In this document: piece by piece, positions 55,826 through 64,000 of the stretch
Layout: each line of letters begins with the position of its first letter
Numbering within the stretch: the stretch's first letter is position 1
Source of the DNA: Lachnospiraceae bacterium
GTDB taxonomy: Bacteria > Bacillota > Clostridia > Lachnospirales > Lachnospiraceae
DNA length: 64,000 bases
Assembly: GCA_910574285.1 (NCBI GenBank)
Contig: CAJTAL010000001.1
Span: 186,001 to 250,000 of the forward strand
Reading direction: 5' to 3'
Notes under the pieces: model-generated
Told to the model about the DNA's origin: nothing
Databases searched by the model: none
The model's input: the letters and a program-made list of their open reading frames with translations, nothing else
Position numbers and translations under genes: made by a program

Positions 55826-56422
55826 CTCAATCGCACTCTTTTCAATTCTTGAAACATAAGAACGGGAGATACCTAACTGCTTCGCAATCTCCCGCTGGGT
55901 ATATTCCTCTTCATTATACAGACCGTACCGCATCTTCAGTACCATCCGCTCCCGCGGCGACAGTTCGGATTCCACCTTGTGATATAACACCTTGATATCG
56001 TCATTTAACTCCACCTTCTTGTGTGCGTCGTCTTCTTCCGTCTCAATAATATCAAAAAGCTGGATCTCATTGCCCTCCCGGTCGGTTCCGATAGGTTCGT
56101 ACAACGATATCTCTTTCGACGACTTCTTCTTCGCCCGCATGTACATCAGAATCTCGTTCTCGATACAGCGGGCGGCGTAGGTTCCGAGCCTGACGCATTT
56201 CTGCGGATTAAAGGTCACGACCGCCTTGATCAGCCCGATCGTACCTATCGATAACAAGTCCTCCGTGTCTTCCGGGGAAGATTGGTATTTTTTAACAATA
56301 TGTGCAACGAGGCGCAGATTCCGCTCTATCAGGATATGCTTTGCTTCAAGATCTCCCTCCGTATATTTTTGCATATAATATCTTTCTTCTGCAGATGTGA
56401 GGGGTTGGGGAAAAGATTTCAA
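55805..56422 (-). CDS. sigK: Sporulation sigma factor SigK, uninterrupted
   Basis: SigK directs late mother-cell transcription during endospore formation. The protein (about 205 residues) has region 2 (NLRLVAHIVKKYQ, DLLSIGTIGLIKAV, LGTYAARCIENEILMYMR) and region 4 (LSPRERMVLKMRYG, TQREIAKQLGISRSYVSRIE). The N-terminus begins directly at KSFPQPLTSAEER, without the about 20-residue pro-peptide of Bacillus, and no skin element splits the gene. I prefer a TTG start at 56422, eight bases after GAGG; a GTG three codons earlier overlaps that site. The terminator stem overlaps the 3' end. Confidence 0.93.
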   Translation of the reverse strand: MKSFPQPLTSAEERYYMQKYTEGDLEAKHILIERNLRLVAHIVKKYQSSPEDTEDLLSIGTIGLIKAVVTFNPQKCVRLGTYAARCIENEILMYMRAKKKSSKEISLYEPIGTDREGNEIQLFDIIETEEDDAHKKVELNDDIKVLYHKVESELSPRERMVLKMRYGLYNEEEYTQREIAKQLGISRSYVSRIEKSAIEKLRGYF

Positions 56423-56503
56423 AAGAAGCACCTCTAAGCGTATTTAGTATAGTCTATGTGAGGTCTTTCCTTTTTGTGCTTTTCCACATAAAATAGTCCG
56501 TTA

Positions 56504-57754
56504 TCAGGCTGTCCCGCAGCAATCCCGCTCTTCCGCCCGTCTCAGGATATCGTACCGGCAGGCCCTGCACCCTAAGTCCACATACAGCACCTGCTTCGGA
56601 TGCGGCGCGCTTTCCTGTTCCCTTCCTTCTTCGTCCACAATTCTTTGCACCGCCGTCTCTATGTTCCTGCCGTCCGGCTTCATGATCTCAATACGTTCTC
56701 CCACCGAAAACTTATTCCGCTGCTCGATCCGGTACATCCCTTCCTTTTCCTCTCCGATGATTCCAAGATAGGTATATTCTTTCACATACGTATTATTGTC
56801 ATAGATCTGGCTGGTTTCATCCGGTTTACCGAAATAAAATCCTGTGGTAAACTGCCGGTAAGTACAGTTAGAAATCTGATCCAGATACCAGGGCATATTC
56901 GCCCGGTATTTCTCCGGATCTTCCAGATAATCGTCGATTGCCTTCCGGTAAGTTCTGGCAACCGTCGCCACATACAGCGCCGTCTTCATGCGCCCTTCAA
57001 TCTTAAAACTGTCGATTCCCGCGCCGATCATCTCCGGAATATGCTCAATCATACAGAGATCCTTGGAGTTAAAGATAAAGGTTCCCCGCTCATTCTCATA
57101 CACCGGCATATACTCGCCCGGACGCGTCTCTTCCACAACCGAATATTTCCACCGGCACGGATGGGTGCAGGCGCCCTGATTCGCGTCTCTTCCGGTAAAA
57201 TAATTGCTCAGAAGACACCTGCCGGAATAGGAAATGCACATGGCGCCATGGATAAAGCTTTCGATCTCCATCTCCTCTGGTATATGTTCCCGGATCTCCC
57301 GGATCTCTCTTAAGGACAGCTCCCTGGCGGAGACTACCCTCTTCGCCCCTAATTTCCACCAGAACCGGTAGGTCCCGTAATTGGTGTTATTCGCCTGGGT
57401 GCTGATGTGCCGTTCAATCTCGGGGCAGATCTCCTTCGCCAGCTCAAAAATTGCCGGATCCGCGATAATCAGCGCATCCGGTCTCATTTCCTTTAATTCA
57501 TACAGATATTCTCTTACTCCGTCAAGATCATCGTTGTGGGCAAGGATATTCACTGTAACATGAACCCTTGCTCCATGAGCGTGTGCGAAATCAATTCCCG
57601 CTTTCATATCCTCCCTGGAGAAATTCTTCGCCTTAGCCCGCAGCCCAAAAGCTTCTCCCCCGATATAGACCGCATCCGCACCGAATACCACCGCCGTCTT
57701 AAGTACCTCCAGACTGCTTGCCGGGATTAATAATTCCGGATGTCTCTTATTCAT
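56504..57754 (-). CDS. Peptidase U32 family protein, likely TrhP-type tRNA hydroxylation factor
   Basis: The 416 residues match the U32 family: PELLIPASSLEVLKTAVVFGADAVYIGG at the start, the Cys-rich signature ESFIHGAMCISYSGRCLLSNY, and ACTHPCRWKY. These four cysteines bind an Fe-S cluster in related UbiU/RlhA proteins. In Bacillus subtilis the U32 proteins TrhP1/TrhP2 are encoded with TrmR and make 5-hydroxyuridine at tRNA position 34. Here the U32 gene directly follows a TrmR-like methyltransferase gene, so the same function is likely. C-terminal CRACRYDILRRAEERDCC is an additional Cys-containing stretch. Confidence 0.85.
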   Translation of the reverse strand: MNKRHPELLIPASSLEVLKTAVVFGADAVYIGGEAFGLRAKAKNFSREDMKAGIDFAHAHGARVHVTVNILAHNDDLDGVREYLYELKEMRPDALIIADPAIFELAKEICPEIERHISTQANNTNYGTYRFWWKLGAKRVVSARELSLREIREIREHIPEEMEIESFIHGAMCISYSGRCLLSNYFTGRDANQGACTHPCRWKYSVVEETRPGEYMPVYENERGTFIFNSKDLCMIEHIPEMIGAGIDSFKIEGRMKTALYVATVARTYRKAIDDYLEDPEKYRANMPWYLDQISNCTYRQFTTGFYFGKPDETSQIYDNNTYVKEYTYLGIIGEEKEGMYRIEQRNKFSVGERIEIMKPDGRNIETAVQRIVDEEGREQESAPHPKQVLYVDLGCRACRYDILRRAEERDCCGTA

Positions 57755-57779
57755 ATATCTTTCTCCTCCTCCCAGTTTC

Positions 57780-58427
57780 TTATCCTTTCACACTGAGCGC
57801 CACTCCGTCGCCCAGCGGAAGGATCGATGTCTTAAGCCGACTGTGATGCTTCAATTCATACAGATACTCACGCATTCGACTGTGGATCGTCCGGTTGCGC
57901 CGTTCCACAGCGAATCGTGACTCGATCACATCCCCGTCCTGCAGCACATTATCCGACAGCAATACTCCTTTGTCCGACAGCAGACGGACCGCCTCCGGCA
58001 GATAATGGATATACTGCCCCTTAGCGGCGTCCATGAAGATAAAATCATACGGTCCCTCAAGCGTCTGCATCACCTTAAGGGCGTCTCCTTCTATCAAGGT
58101 TATCTTCTCTTCTTTGCCGGCGCGCCTGAAGTTCTCCCGTGCAATCGGGATTCTCTTCTCGTATTTCTCTATGGTTGTAACATGCCCGTCTTTCGGCATA
58201 TATTCGCTCATCAAAATCGCTGAAAAACCAATGGCCGTCCCGATCTCGAGGATTCGGGACGGTCGTTTTATCATAAGAAGCACTTTTAAAAAGCTCTGCG
58301 TTTCTTTGCGGATAACAGGCACGTACGTATCTAACGCTTCCTGCTCTATCTGCTCAAGAATCAGGTTCTCAGGACTTTCCAGAGACTGGATGTATGTGGT
58401 TACTCTCTGTTCTTTCCAATCCGGCAT
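57780..58427 (-). CDS. trmR: O-methyltransferase, likely TrmR (tRNA ho5U34 methyltransferase)
   Basis: The 215-residue class I SAM enzyme has the motif ILEIGTAIGFSAILMSEYMP, the acidic loop VTTIEKYEKR, and the metal-binding FIFMDAAKGQYIHYL and LLSDNVLQDGDV. This matches the COMT/YrrM group. B. subtilis YrrM (TrmR) methylates 5-hydroxyuridine of tRNA to 5-methoxyuridine. The U32 gene downstream (25-bp gap) supplies the expected hydroxylation partner, supporting this assignment over a general catechol methyltransferase. GGAG precedes the ATG. Confidence 0.8.
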   Translation of the reverse strand: MPDWKEQRVTTYIQSLESPENLILEQIEQEALDTYVPVIRKETQSFLKVLLMIKRPSRILEIGTAIGFSAILMSEYMPKDGHVTTIEKYEKRIPIARENFRRAGKEEKITLIEGDALKVMQTLEGPYDFIFMDAAKGQYIHYLPEAVRLLSDKGVLLSDNVLQDGDVIESRFAVERRNRTIHSRMREYLYELKHHSRLKTSILPLGDGVALSVKG

Positions 58428-58455
58428 TACGATACTTCTCCAATCTTTTTGAAGT

Positions 58456-59760
58456 CTATTTTAACGACTCTTCCTGCAATCTGTCCAATTCCGCCATACA
58501 TTCGTCTACAGACGCGCCGTTCATCAATTCACGCACGATTAAGCAGACGTTTCCCCACTGCTCTACCTTCATGTTGGCGTTGGTCGCAAGGACATAGGTT
58601 CCGTCGTTGACCAGGTCGTTCAACGGCCTCAATGCAGGAACACACTCCACCTCTACATTCTTGGACGGAGAGATTACCTGATTGGTTTCGGAATACACCT
58701 TCAGCGCTTCGTCGGAAAGGATCACATCAAGCACATCCATAGCGTCGTCCTTATGCTCCGCCTCAGCCCCGACTGAGAATCCTGTCATAGACACAACCGG
58801 CATCTGGCCGCGTTCACTTGGAAAACCGATCACTTCCATATTAAAGTCCAGATCTCTATAAGCCGTCTCTGCATTCGCCGCTCCCCAATACGCCATTACG
58901 ATCGGGGTTTTCTGCTCCTTGAAATCAGGACCCTCCCCCTCGATCGCCTCATAGGTGTATGCCGTCTCGGCATCAATATAGCCCAGATCAAACATCTCCT
59001 TTAAATACTCAAATCCCTTACGCATATAATCGCTGTATTTACACTCTCCCTCATTAAGCGCTTCAATCTCTGCTTCCGTATTGTCCCCGTTATACAGGTC
59101 GGCATATGCCTGTGCGAAGACAAAGGTCTCCAGCCACCAGCGATTCGCCCCCACCGGAGTCTCGATTCCATTCTCTTTGAATACCCTGCAGCATTCCAGA
59201 AATTCTTCCGGAGTATTTGGTAAATCCAGATCATACTCGTCAAACATATCCTTATTTACGAACAATCCATAGACTACAACCTCCTGGGGGATCCCTATCA
59301 GTTTCCCCTCTACCGTATTTGCCGTCTTCACCACTTCTCTTAAATTATCCACGCAATCAAGTTCCGACAAATCCGCAAGTTTCCCTTCTCTCCCCATCTT
59401 CTGCAAGACGTCCGGGTTCAGCAGATAGAAATCATCCATATTGTTCCGAATCCGGTCAAGGGATACGTCGTCATAAGTCTTCTCCTGATAATTTTCAGAC
59501 GTATAGGTATTATATTCTACTTTCAAGTTAAGTTTTTTCTCCGCCATGATAATCGTCTGATCAAAGGCCGTCCTTGCTATATTCTCGGCATCCGGTCTCG
59601 ACCGTTCCATCGGCGCGAACAAGACGACCATCTTCTCTTCGCATTTATTATCTCTGAGCAGATTCTCATCCTGCGCTTTCCTCCCCCCGCAGGCTGACAA
59701 TGACAAAGCCATGGCTCCGATCGCTAAAATAACCGCTGATCTTCTATTACTTCTTCCCAT
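58456..59760 (-). CDS. Extracellular solute-binding lipoprotein (family 1-like)
   Basis: The 434 residues begin with a signal peptide and a lipobox, LSACGG, so the Cys is lipidated and the protein is exposed outside the membrane. The body has the two-lobe solute-binding features: NPDVLQKMGREGKLADLSEL, GKLIGIPQEVVVYGLFVNKDMF, and VVSMTGFSVGAEAEHKDDAMD. Family members usually bind sugars. No permease or ATPase genes are adjacent; the neighbour upstream is a hybrid histidine kinase, so this protein may be a sensor rather than a transport component. AAGGAG precedes the ATG. Confidence 0.88.
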   Translation of the reverse strand: MGRSNRRSAVILAIGAMALSLSACGGRKAQDENLLRDNKCEEKMVVLFAPMERSRPDAENIARTAFDQTIIMAEKKLNLKVEYNTYTSENYQEKTYDDVSLDRIRNNMDDFYLLNPDVLQKMGREGKLADLSELDCVDNLREVVKTANTVEGKLIGIPQEVVVYGLFVNKDMFDEYDLDLPNTPEEFLECCRVFKENGIETPVGANRWWLETFVFAQAYADLYNGDNTEAEIEALNEGECKYSDYMRKGFEYLKEMFDLGYIDAETAYTYEAIEGEGPDFKEQKTPIVMAYWGAANAETAYRDLDFNMEVIGFPSERGQMPVVSMTGFSVGAEAEHKDDAMDVLDVILSDEALKVYSETNQVISPSKNVEVECVPALRPLNDLVNDGTYVLATNANMKVEQWGNVCLIVRELMNGASVDECMAELDRLQEESLK

Positions 59761-59814
59761 GAAATACTCCTTTTACTACACAATCACTTAAAACTATCAA
59801 ACATACGGCAATCT

Positions 59815-62391
59815 TTACCGCAGATACAGCTTAAGCACCTGCTTCAATAATTCCATATCGACCGGCTTTGCTATATGGGCGTCCATTCCGGCGTCCATAG
59901 CGTCTTTTACATCCTCCGCAAAAGCGTTCGCCGTCATCGCTACGATCAGTATGAATTTTGAATCTTCACGTTCCAGATTCCGGATCGCCCTCGTAGCCTC
60001 ATAACCATTCATAACAGGCATCTGGACATCCATCAGAATCGCATCATAATCTCCCGGCGCAGACTGCTCAAACCTCTCCACCGCCAGTTGTCCGTTTTCC
60101 ACAATCTCGCATGTCGCTTCCTCTATATCCAGAAGTTCCTCTATAATCTCTGCATTGATCTCATTATCTTCCGCCACAAGGAAATGTCTGCCCGCAAAAG
60201 AACCTTCTTCTTCCTGCCCGTTATCTTCCTTCTGACACTGTTCCTCAAAATACTCGATCAGCTTCTCCTTAAACGCGGATACGAAGAAAGGTTTTGACAA
60301 AAATCCGTCTATTCCCGCCTGCAATACTTCTTCTTGCATCTCCTCCCAGTCATAGGACGTCAACAGAAAAATCGGAATCCGCTTTGATATATCAGTTTTC
60401 ATCCGTTTTGCCGTCTCTATGCCGTCCATACCAGGCATATTCCAATCCATCAGGGCGACCTGATAATCCTCACCTTTCTCACGGGCCGTCTGTGCCAGGC
60501 GCAGCGCTTCTTCTCCTGTATACGCCATATCCACCCGTACCCCGGTGTCCTCCATAAGAACCCGAACCGTATTGCAGACATCTGCTTCATCATCCACCAC
60601 AAGAACCTTTGATATACCATGCTCTTTCCAAAACTGCGCGTCCGCCTTTGTATCCGGTATACGAAGCTCCAGATCAACGGTAAATATGGTTCCGACGTCC
60701 ACTATGCTGGCAACCTCTATCGTTCCGCCCATAAGCTCCACGATATTCTTCGTGATCGCCATGCCAAGACCGGTACCCTGTACTTTATTCGTCGTACTGT
60801 TTTCCGCTCTGCTGAACGGGTCAAAAATAGTCTTCAGGTACTCCTCTGTCATCCCGTATCCGTCGTCCTCTACTTCAATCCGGATACGCTCATACTGACT
60901 GGAAAGCTGATTAAGCCCGATAATACGGAACCAGATATTCCCGCCCTCCTGAGTATATTTAACAGCATTGGAGAGAAGATTGATCAGTATCTGATTCAGC
61001 CGCGTCTCATCGCCCACCAAATATTCGTGCTTTATCCCCGTCACCGCAATCTCCAGCGACTGTTTCTTTGCCTTCGCCGCCGGACGGATGATCGTGTCGA
61101 TAGAAGAGATCAGATCGTTCATCGCAAACTCTCCCATCGTGAGTACGACCTTCCCGCTCTCAATCTTGGAAATATCCAGAACGTCGTTGATCAAACTCAG
61201 AAGATGCTGTCCGGAAGCCTTAATCTTCTTCGTATATTCCCGTACCTTTTCCGGATCATCCACATCTTTTGCGAGCAGCGTCGCAAATCCCAGGATTGCA
61301 TTCATCGGAGTACGGATATCATGGGACATATTCGAAAGAAACGTAGTCTTGGAGTTATTGGCGATCTGCGCCGTCTGCAAAGCCTCCGTTAACTGCCGGT
61401 TATGAACCTCCCTTTCTTCCTCCTGCTCCAGCCGGATCCTGTTCTTCTGTCTTTCAAAGAACAAGTAGAAAGTGCAGCTCCCAAAAAAAGCGGCCAGCAT
61501 AACAATTATGACAATTAATATATTCTGATTGACGGCGTCGCCCTCCCGCTGTATTGCCTGAACCGGCACATAACCGATCAGGTAGATCGCTCCTTCATTG
61601 ACAGACCACATGTAGATCAGAGAGTCCTCGTTCTGGATATCATGATAAAACATGACGTCGCTCCCCTCCTCAATACTGTCGGCAACCTCACGACGGATAT
61701 CCTCTTCCATAATCTTATTGGCATAGTAAAAATTATCCAGATTCATATGACCGGCATCCCGTTCTCCTATGCCCTTTGGTTTTAACACTAGCCTCTCGCT
61801 TCCGGCATCCATAAGATACAGTTTCGCGCTGCCGTTATAAAATTTGTCCGGTAATGCATCATCAAAAGAATCATAGATATATTCGATATAAAGCGACGCG
61901 ATCTCCGCTTCTTCTTTTACGACCGGGCACTTCATGGTGTATGCCCATGTTCCCATATCATTAATATATGACTGGGACAGTTGTAAGTCTCCGTTTACTT
62001 TAATCCCCGCTGAAAAATCCAGCTTATCTTCTGAAAACACTTCTCCGGTATTCGAAATTCCTTCCGTCTCTCCCGACTGTATCAGAGATATCTTCACCAT
62101 CGTAGAATTTCGCTCATAAGAAAGAATGAACTTCTCAGGGTCCCCGGCTTCCACCATCTCCTGCGCGATCAGTTTCTGAAACTCGGCTTCTTTATTCAAA
62201 ATAGTTTCTATTGTATTACTGATCAGTCCCAGACTTTCACTTAGATTATCAATCGCCGCCTCGGACATCTCTATCGATATCCTCCTGAAAACGGAAAAAA
62301 CAACGCCTCCCAGTATACTGAAAACCAATATAAACGGAAGTATCACAACAATTTTTCTGCGTATTTCACTTCTTTTTTCTCTCTTTCCCAT
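59815..62391 (-). CDS. Hybrid sensor histidine kinase with two receiver domains
   Basis: The 858 residues include a membrane helix near residues 15-37, an about 250-residue extracytoplasmic sensor, a second helix (ILIVIIVMLAAFFGSCTF) and a coiled coil. These are followed by HisKA (SNMSHDIRTPMNAILGF), HATPase (QILINLLSNAVKYTQEGG; GTGLGMAITKNIVELMGG) and two receivers (ALMDWNMPGMDG and AILMDVQMPVMNGYEA). No HPt or output domain is fused. It shares an operon with the downstream solute-binding lipoprotein (54-bp gap). The start at MGKREKRSEIRRK is preferred to a GTG seven codons earlier, which has no ribosome site. Confidence 0.9.
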   Translation of the reverse strand: MGKREKRSEIRRKIVVILPFILVFSILGGVVFSVFRRISIEMSEAAIDNLSESLGLISNTIETILNKEAEFQKLIAQEMVEAGDPEKFILSYERNSTMVKISLIQSGETEGISNTGEVFSEDKLDFSAGIKVNGDLQLSQSYINDMGTWAYTMKCPVVKEEAEIASLYIEYIYDSFDDALPDKFYNGSAKLYLMDAGSERLVLKPKGIGERDAGHMNLDNFYYANKIMEEDIRREVADSIEEGSDVMFYHDIQNEDSLIYMWSVNEGAIYLIGYVPVQAIQREGDAVNQNILIVIIVMLAAFFGSCTFYLFFERQKNRIRLEQEEEREVHNRQLTEALQTAQIANNSKTTFLSNMSHDIRTPMNAILGFATLLAKDVDDPEKVREYTKKIKASGQHLLSLINDVLDISKIESGKVVLTMGEFAMNDLISSIDTIIRPAAKAKKQSLEIAVTGIKHEYLVGDETRLNQILINLLSNAVKYTQEGGNIWFRIIGLNQLSSQYERIRIEVEDDGYGMTEEYLKTIFDPFSRAENSTTNKVQGTGLGMAITKNIVELMGGTIEVASIVDVGTIFTVDLELRIPDTKADAQFWKEHGISKVLVVDDEADVCNTVRVLMEDTGVRVDMAYTGEEALRLAQTAREKGEDYQVALMDWNMPGMDGIETAKRMKTDISKRIPIFLLTSYDWEEMQEEVLQAGIDGFLSKPFFVSAFKEKLIEYFEEQCQKEDNGQEEEGSFAGRHFLVAEDNEINAEIIEELLDIEEATCEIVENGQLAVERFEQSAPGDYDAILMDVQMPVMNGYEATRAIRNLEREDSKFILIVAMTANAFAEDVKDAMDAGMDAHIAKPVDMELLKQVLKLYLR

Positions 62392-62434
62392 AATAATCAA
62401 TATCCTATCCACAAAAAAGAATTATTATAGTATT

Positions 62435-62463
62435 ACTATATCATTAATATCCCTTAAAGTCAA
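62435..62463 (-). promoter_or_regulatory. Promoter of the hybrid kinase/solute-binding operon
   Basis: On the minus strand -35 TTGACT (62458-62463) and -10 TATAGT (62435-62440) are spaced by exactly 17 bp, 44 nt before the start codon. Confidence 0.65.
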
Positions 62464-62504
62464 AAGAAGGTTGAAATATAAACCTGCATGAATGTAAAAA
62501 GTAA

Positions 62505-62548
62505 CAAAAAAGCTGCTGTAAAATTGACATATTTTGCAGCAGCCTTTT
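62505..62548 (-). terminator. Terminator of RNase J gene
   Basis: GGCTGCTGCAAAAT and its complement in ATTTTACAGCAGC form a stem followed on the minus strand by TTTTTTG, about 20 bp after the RNase J stop. Confidence 0.8.
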
Positions 62549-62567
62549 CTATAAGTCCTGATATATC

Positions 62568-64000
62568 CTATACATCCATAATAATCGGAAGAACCATTGG
62601 CCTTCTCTTTGTCCTCTTCCAGATAAATTCGTTCATGGTATCTCTGATCACCATCTTGATCTTGCTCCAGTCTGCGTTCCGCTGATGAAGCAGACAGTCT
62701 TCCACCGCATCTGTCACCACATTGCGCGCTTCTTCCATCAGCCCTTCGGACTCTCTGACATACACGAATCCCCGGGATACGATATCCGGTCCTGCCAACA
62801 GTTGGTTACTTCCTTTTTCCAGTGTCAGCACTACAATCAGGATACCGTCTTCCGCCAGATGCTGTCTGTCACGGAGCACGATATTGCCCACGTCTCCTAC
62901 GCCCAGACCGTCTACCAGAATCTCCCCTGTATGCACCTTATCTACAACCTTCGCTTCTTTCGAACTTAACTCCAGCACGTCTCCCGACTGCAGGATGAAT
63001 ACATTCTCCTTCGGAATCCCAAGCGTCATTGCAATACCTGCATTCGCCTTGAGATGACGGTATTCGCCGTGTACCGGGATCGCATACTTCGGCCTGACAA
63101 GAGAATAGATCAATTTTAATTCTTCCTGGCACGCATGTCCGGATACATGCGCGTCAGAGAAAATAACATTGGCTCCCTTAGCCGACAGCTCATTGATCAC
63201 TCTGGAAACCGACTTCTCATTGCCCGGTATTGGGTTCGAACTGAATATTACCGTATCCCCGGGCATGATCGTTACCTTTTTATGCACATCCGCCGCCATC
63301 CGCGACAGCGCCGCCATCGATTCCCCCTGACTTCCGGTGGTAATCAATACAGTCTTCTCCGGCGGATAATTCTTCAGCTGATCGATCTCGATCAAAGTCT
63401 TCTCCGGCACATTCAGATATCCCAGCTCCTGGGCTACCTGAATGATATTCACCATACTGCGTCCTTCCACGATAACTTTACGGTCATACTTACATGCCGA
63501 ATTAATGATCTGCTGCACCCGGTCTACATTAGAAGCGAATGTCGCGATAATGATCCTCGTATTCTGATGTTCCGCAAAGATATGATCAAAGGTAATCCCG
63601 ACCGTACGCTCCGACTGGGTGAACCCCTTCCGCTCCGCATTGGTACTGTCCGACATCAACGCCAGTACGCCTTTCTTTCCAATCTCCGCAAAACGCTGCA
63701 AATCAATCGCGTCGCCGAATACCGGCGTATAATCTACTTTAAAGTCTCCGGTATGAACGACGATTCCCGCCGGCGAATAGATCGCCAGCGCAGCCGCATC
63801 CTGGATACTATGATTTGTCTTGATAAATTCGATCCTGAACTGTCCCAGATTAATGGACTGTCCATGCTTTACCACTTTCCGCCGCGTACTGCGCAGCAGA
63901 TTATGCTCCGTCAGTTTCCTCTCAATAATTCCCATCGTAAGCTTTGTCGCATAGATAGGGAGGTTCATCTCTCTCAACACATAACACAGCGCGCCGATAT
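62568..64000 (-). CDS. Ribonuclease J, N-terminus cut off by window edge
   Basis: The frame remains open to the last base of the window (IGALCYVLREMNLPIYATKLTMG reads through), so the N-terminal metallo-beta-lactamase HxHxDH motif is outside. Visible: VVHTGDFKVDYTP, MSDSTNAERKGFT, TTGSQGESMAALSRMA, SDAHVSGHACQEEL and IPVHGEYRHLKANAG, which together identify the RNase J 5'-3' exonuclease/endonuclease involved in mRNA turnover. The C-terminal domain is complete (IWKRTKRRPMVLPIIMDV). Whether it is RnjA or RnjB is not clear. Upstream residue Cys in GALCYVL stands where Pro is usual. Confidence 0.93.
   Translation of the reverse strand, partial: IGALCYVLREMNLPIYATKLTMGIIERKLTEHNLLRSTRRKVVKHGQSINLGQFRIEFIKTNHSIQDAAALAIYSPAGIVVHTGDFKVDYTPVFGDAIDLQRFAEIGKKGVLALMSDSTNAERKGFTQSERTVGITFDHIFAEHQNTRIIIATFASNVDRVQQIINSACKYDRKVIVEGRSMVNIIQVAQELGYLNVPEKTLIEIDQLKNYPPEKTVLITTGSQGESMAALSRMAADVHKKVTIMPGDTVIFSSNPIPGNEKSVSRVINELSAKGANVIFSDAHVSGHACQEELKLIYSLVRPKYAIPVHGEYRHLKANAGIAMTLGIPKENVFILQSGDVLELSSKEAKVVDKVHTGEILVDGLGVGDVGNIVLRDRQHLAEDGILIVVLTLEKGSNQLLAGPDIVSRGFVYVRESEGLMEEARNVVTDAVEDCLLHQRNADWSKIKMVIRDTMNEFIWKRTKRRPMVLPIIMDV

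Noticed and set aside
55805-56431. skin-type element interrupting sigK
   Set aside because: Regions 2 to 4 are continuous in one frame; there is no recombinase gene or break.
63978-63980. ATG near the right edge as start of the RNase J gene
   Set aside because: The upstream bases to 64000 continue the conserved RNase J reading frame, so this is an internal Met and the gene is cut by the window.

Overview
The window is low-to-mid GC bacterial chromosome from an anaerobic, endospore-forming member of the Clostridia, most likely Lachnospiraceae. This is inferred from gene content: a trimeric NAD-linked [FeFe]-hydrogenase, an uninterrupted sporulation sigma factor SigK without the Bacillus-type pro-sequence, CodY, a perfect CIRCE element, the comM-dprA-topA-codY order, DUF5688- and DUF6106-like proteins, and strong Shine-Dalgarno sequences. 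Nearly every gene is on the minus strand. The exceptions are a truncated capA-like gene at the left edge and the tyrA-aroA pair. I saw no rRNA, tRNA, CRISPR array, insertion sequence or prophage.

Layout: 1-6300 holds a CapA-like end, an AEC permease, an unknown membrane protein and the TrkH/TrkA potassium system. 6400-11300 holds an EF-G-like GTPase divergent from tyrA-aroA (chorismate and tyrosine pathway). 11300-20650 is the hydrogen block. It contains the hydC-hydB-hydA operon and then, behind a run of hairpins and a separate promoter, a second operon: sensory-type hydrogenase (HydS) with PAS domain, SpoIIE/PP2C phosphatase, FIST protein and a soluble chemotaxis-type signalling protein. 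This reads as an H2-sensing relay beside the enzyme it could control and is the most interesting system here.

20780-28500 holds a siroheme-type dehydrogenase, an M48-like peptidase, dihydrolipoyl dehydrogenase, Ung, NhaC, MgtC, and hisH-hisF-traX with a 34-bp duplicated element. 28500-36900 holds two two-component systems, a striking ~266-bp nested inverted repeat, and an FtsX-type ABC transporter preceded by an exact match to the BceR-box consensus. 37000-46500 is housekeeping: EF-P, YqeG, AroK, amidase, GalM, GuaB and GroESL with CIRCE. 46500-52300 is codY-topA-dprA-comM. 52500-64000 holds a flippase-like protein, a polysaccharide deacetylase and a glycolipid-type glycosyltransferase; sigK; a U32/methyltransferase pair matching the tRNA mo5U34 pathway; an orphan solute-binding lipoprotein beside a hybrid histidine kinase; and a truncated RNase J.

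Several intergenic regions carry short tandem repeats (14, 16 and 34 bp units), one of which places promoter elements upstream of comM. Start codons were chosen by Shine-Dalgarno spacing and often differ from the longest possible reading frame. All functional names come from reading the sequence and remembered family motifs, without any database search.
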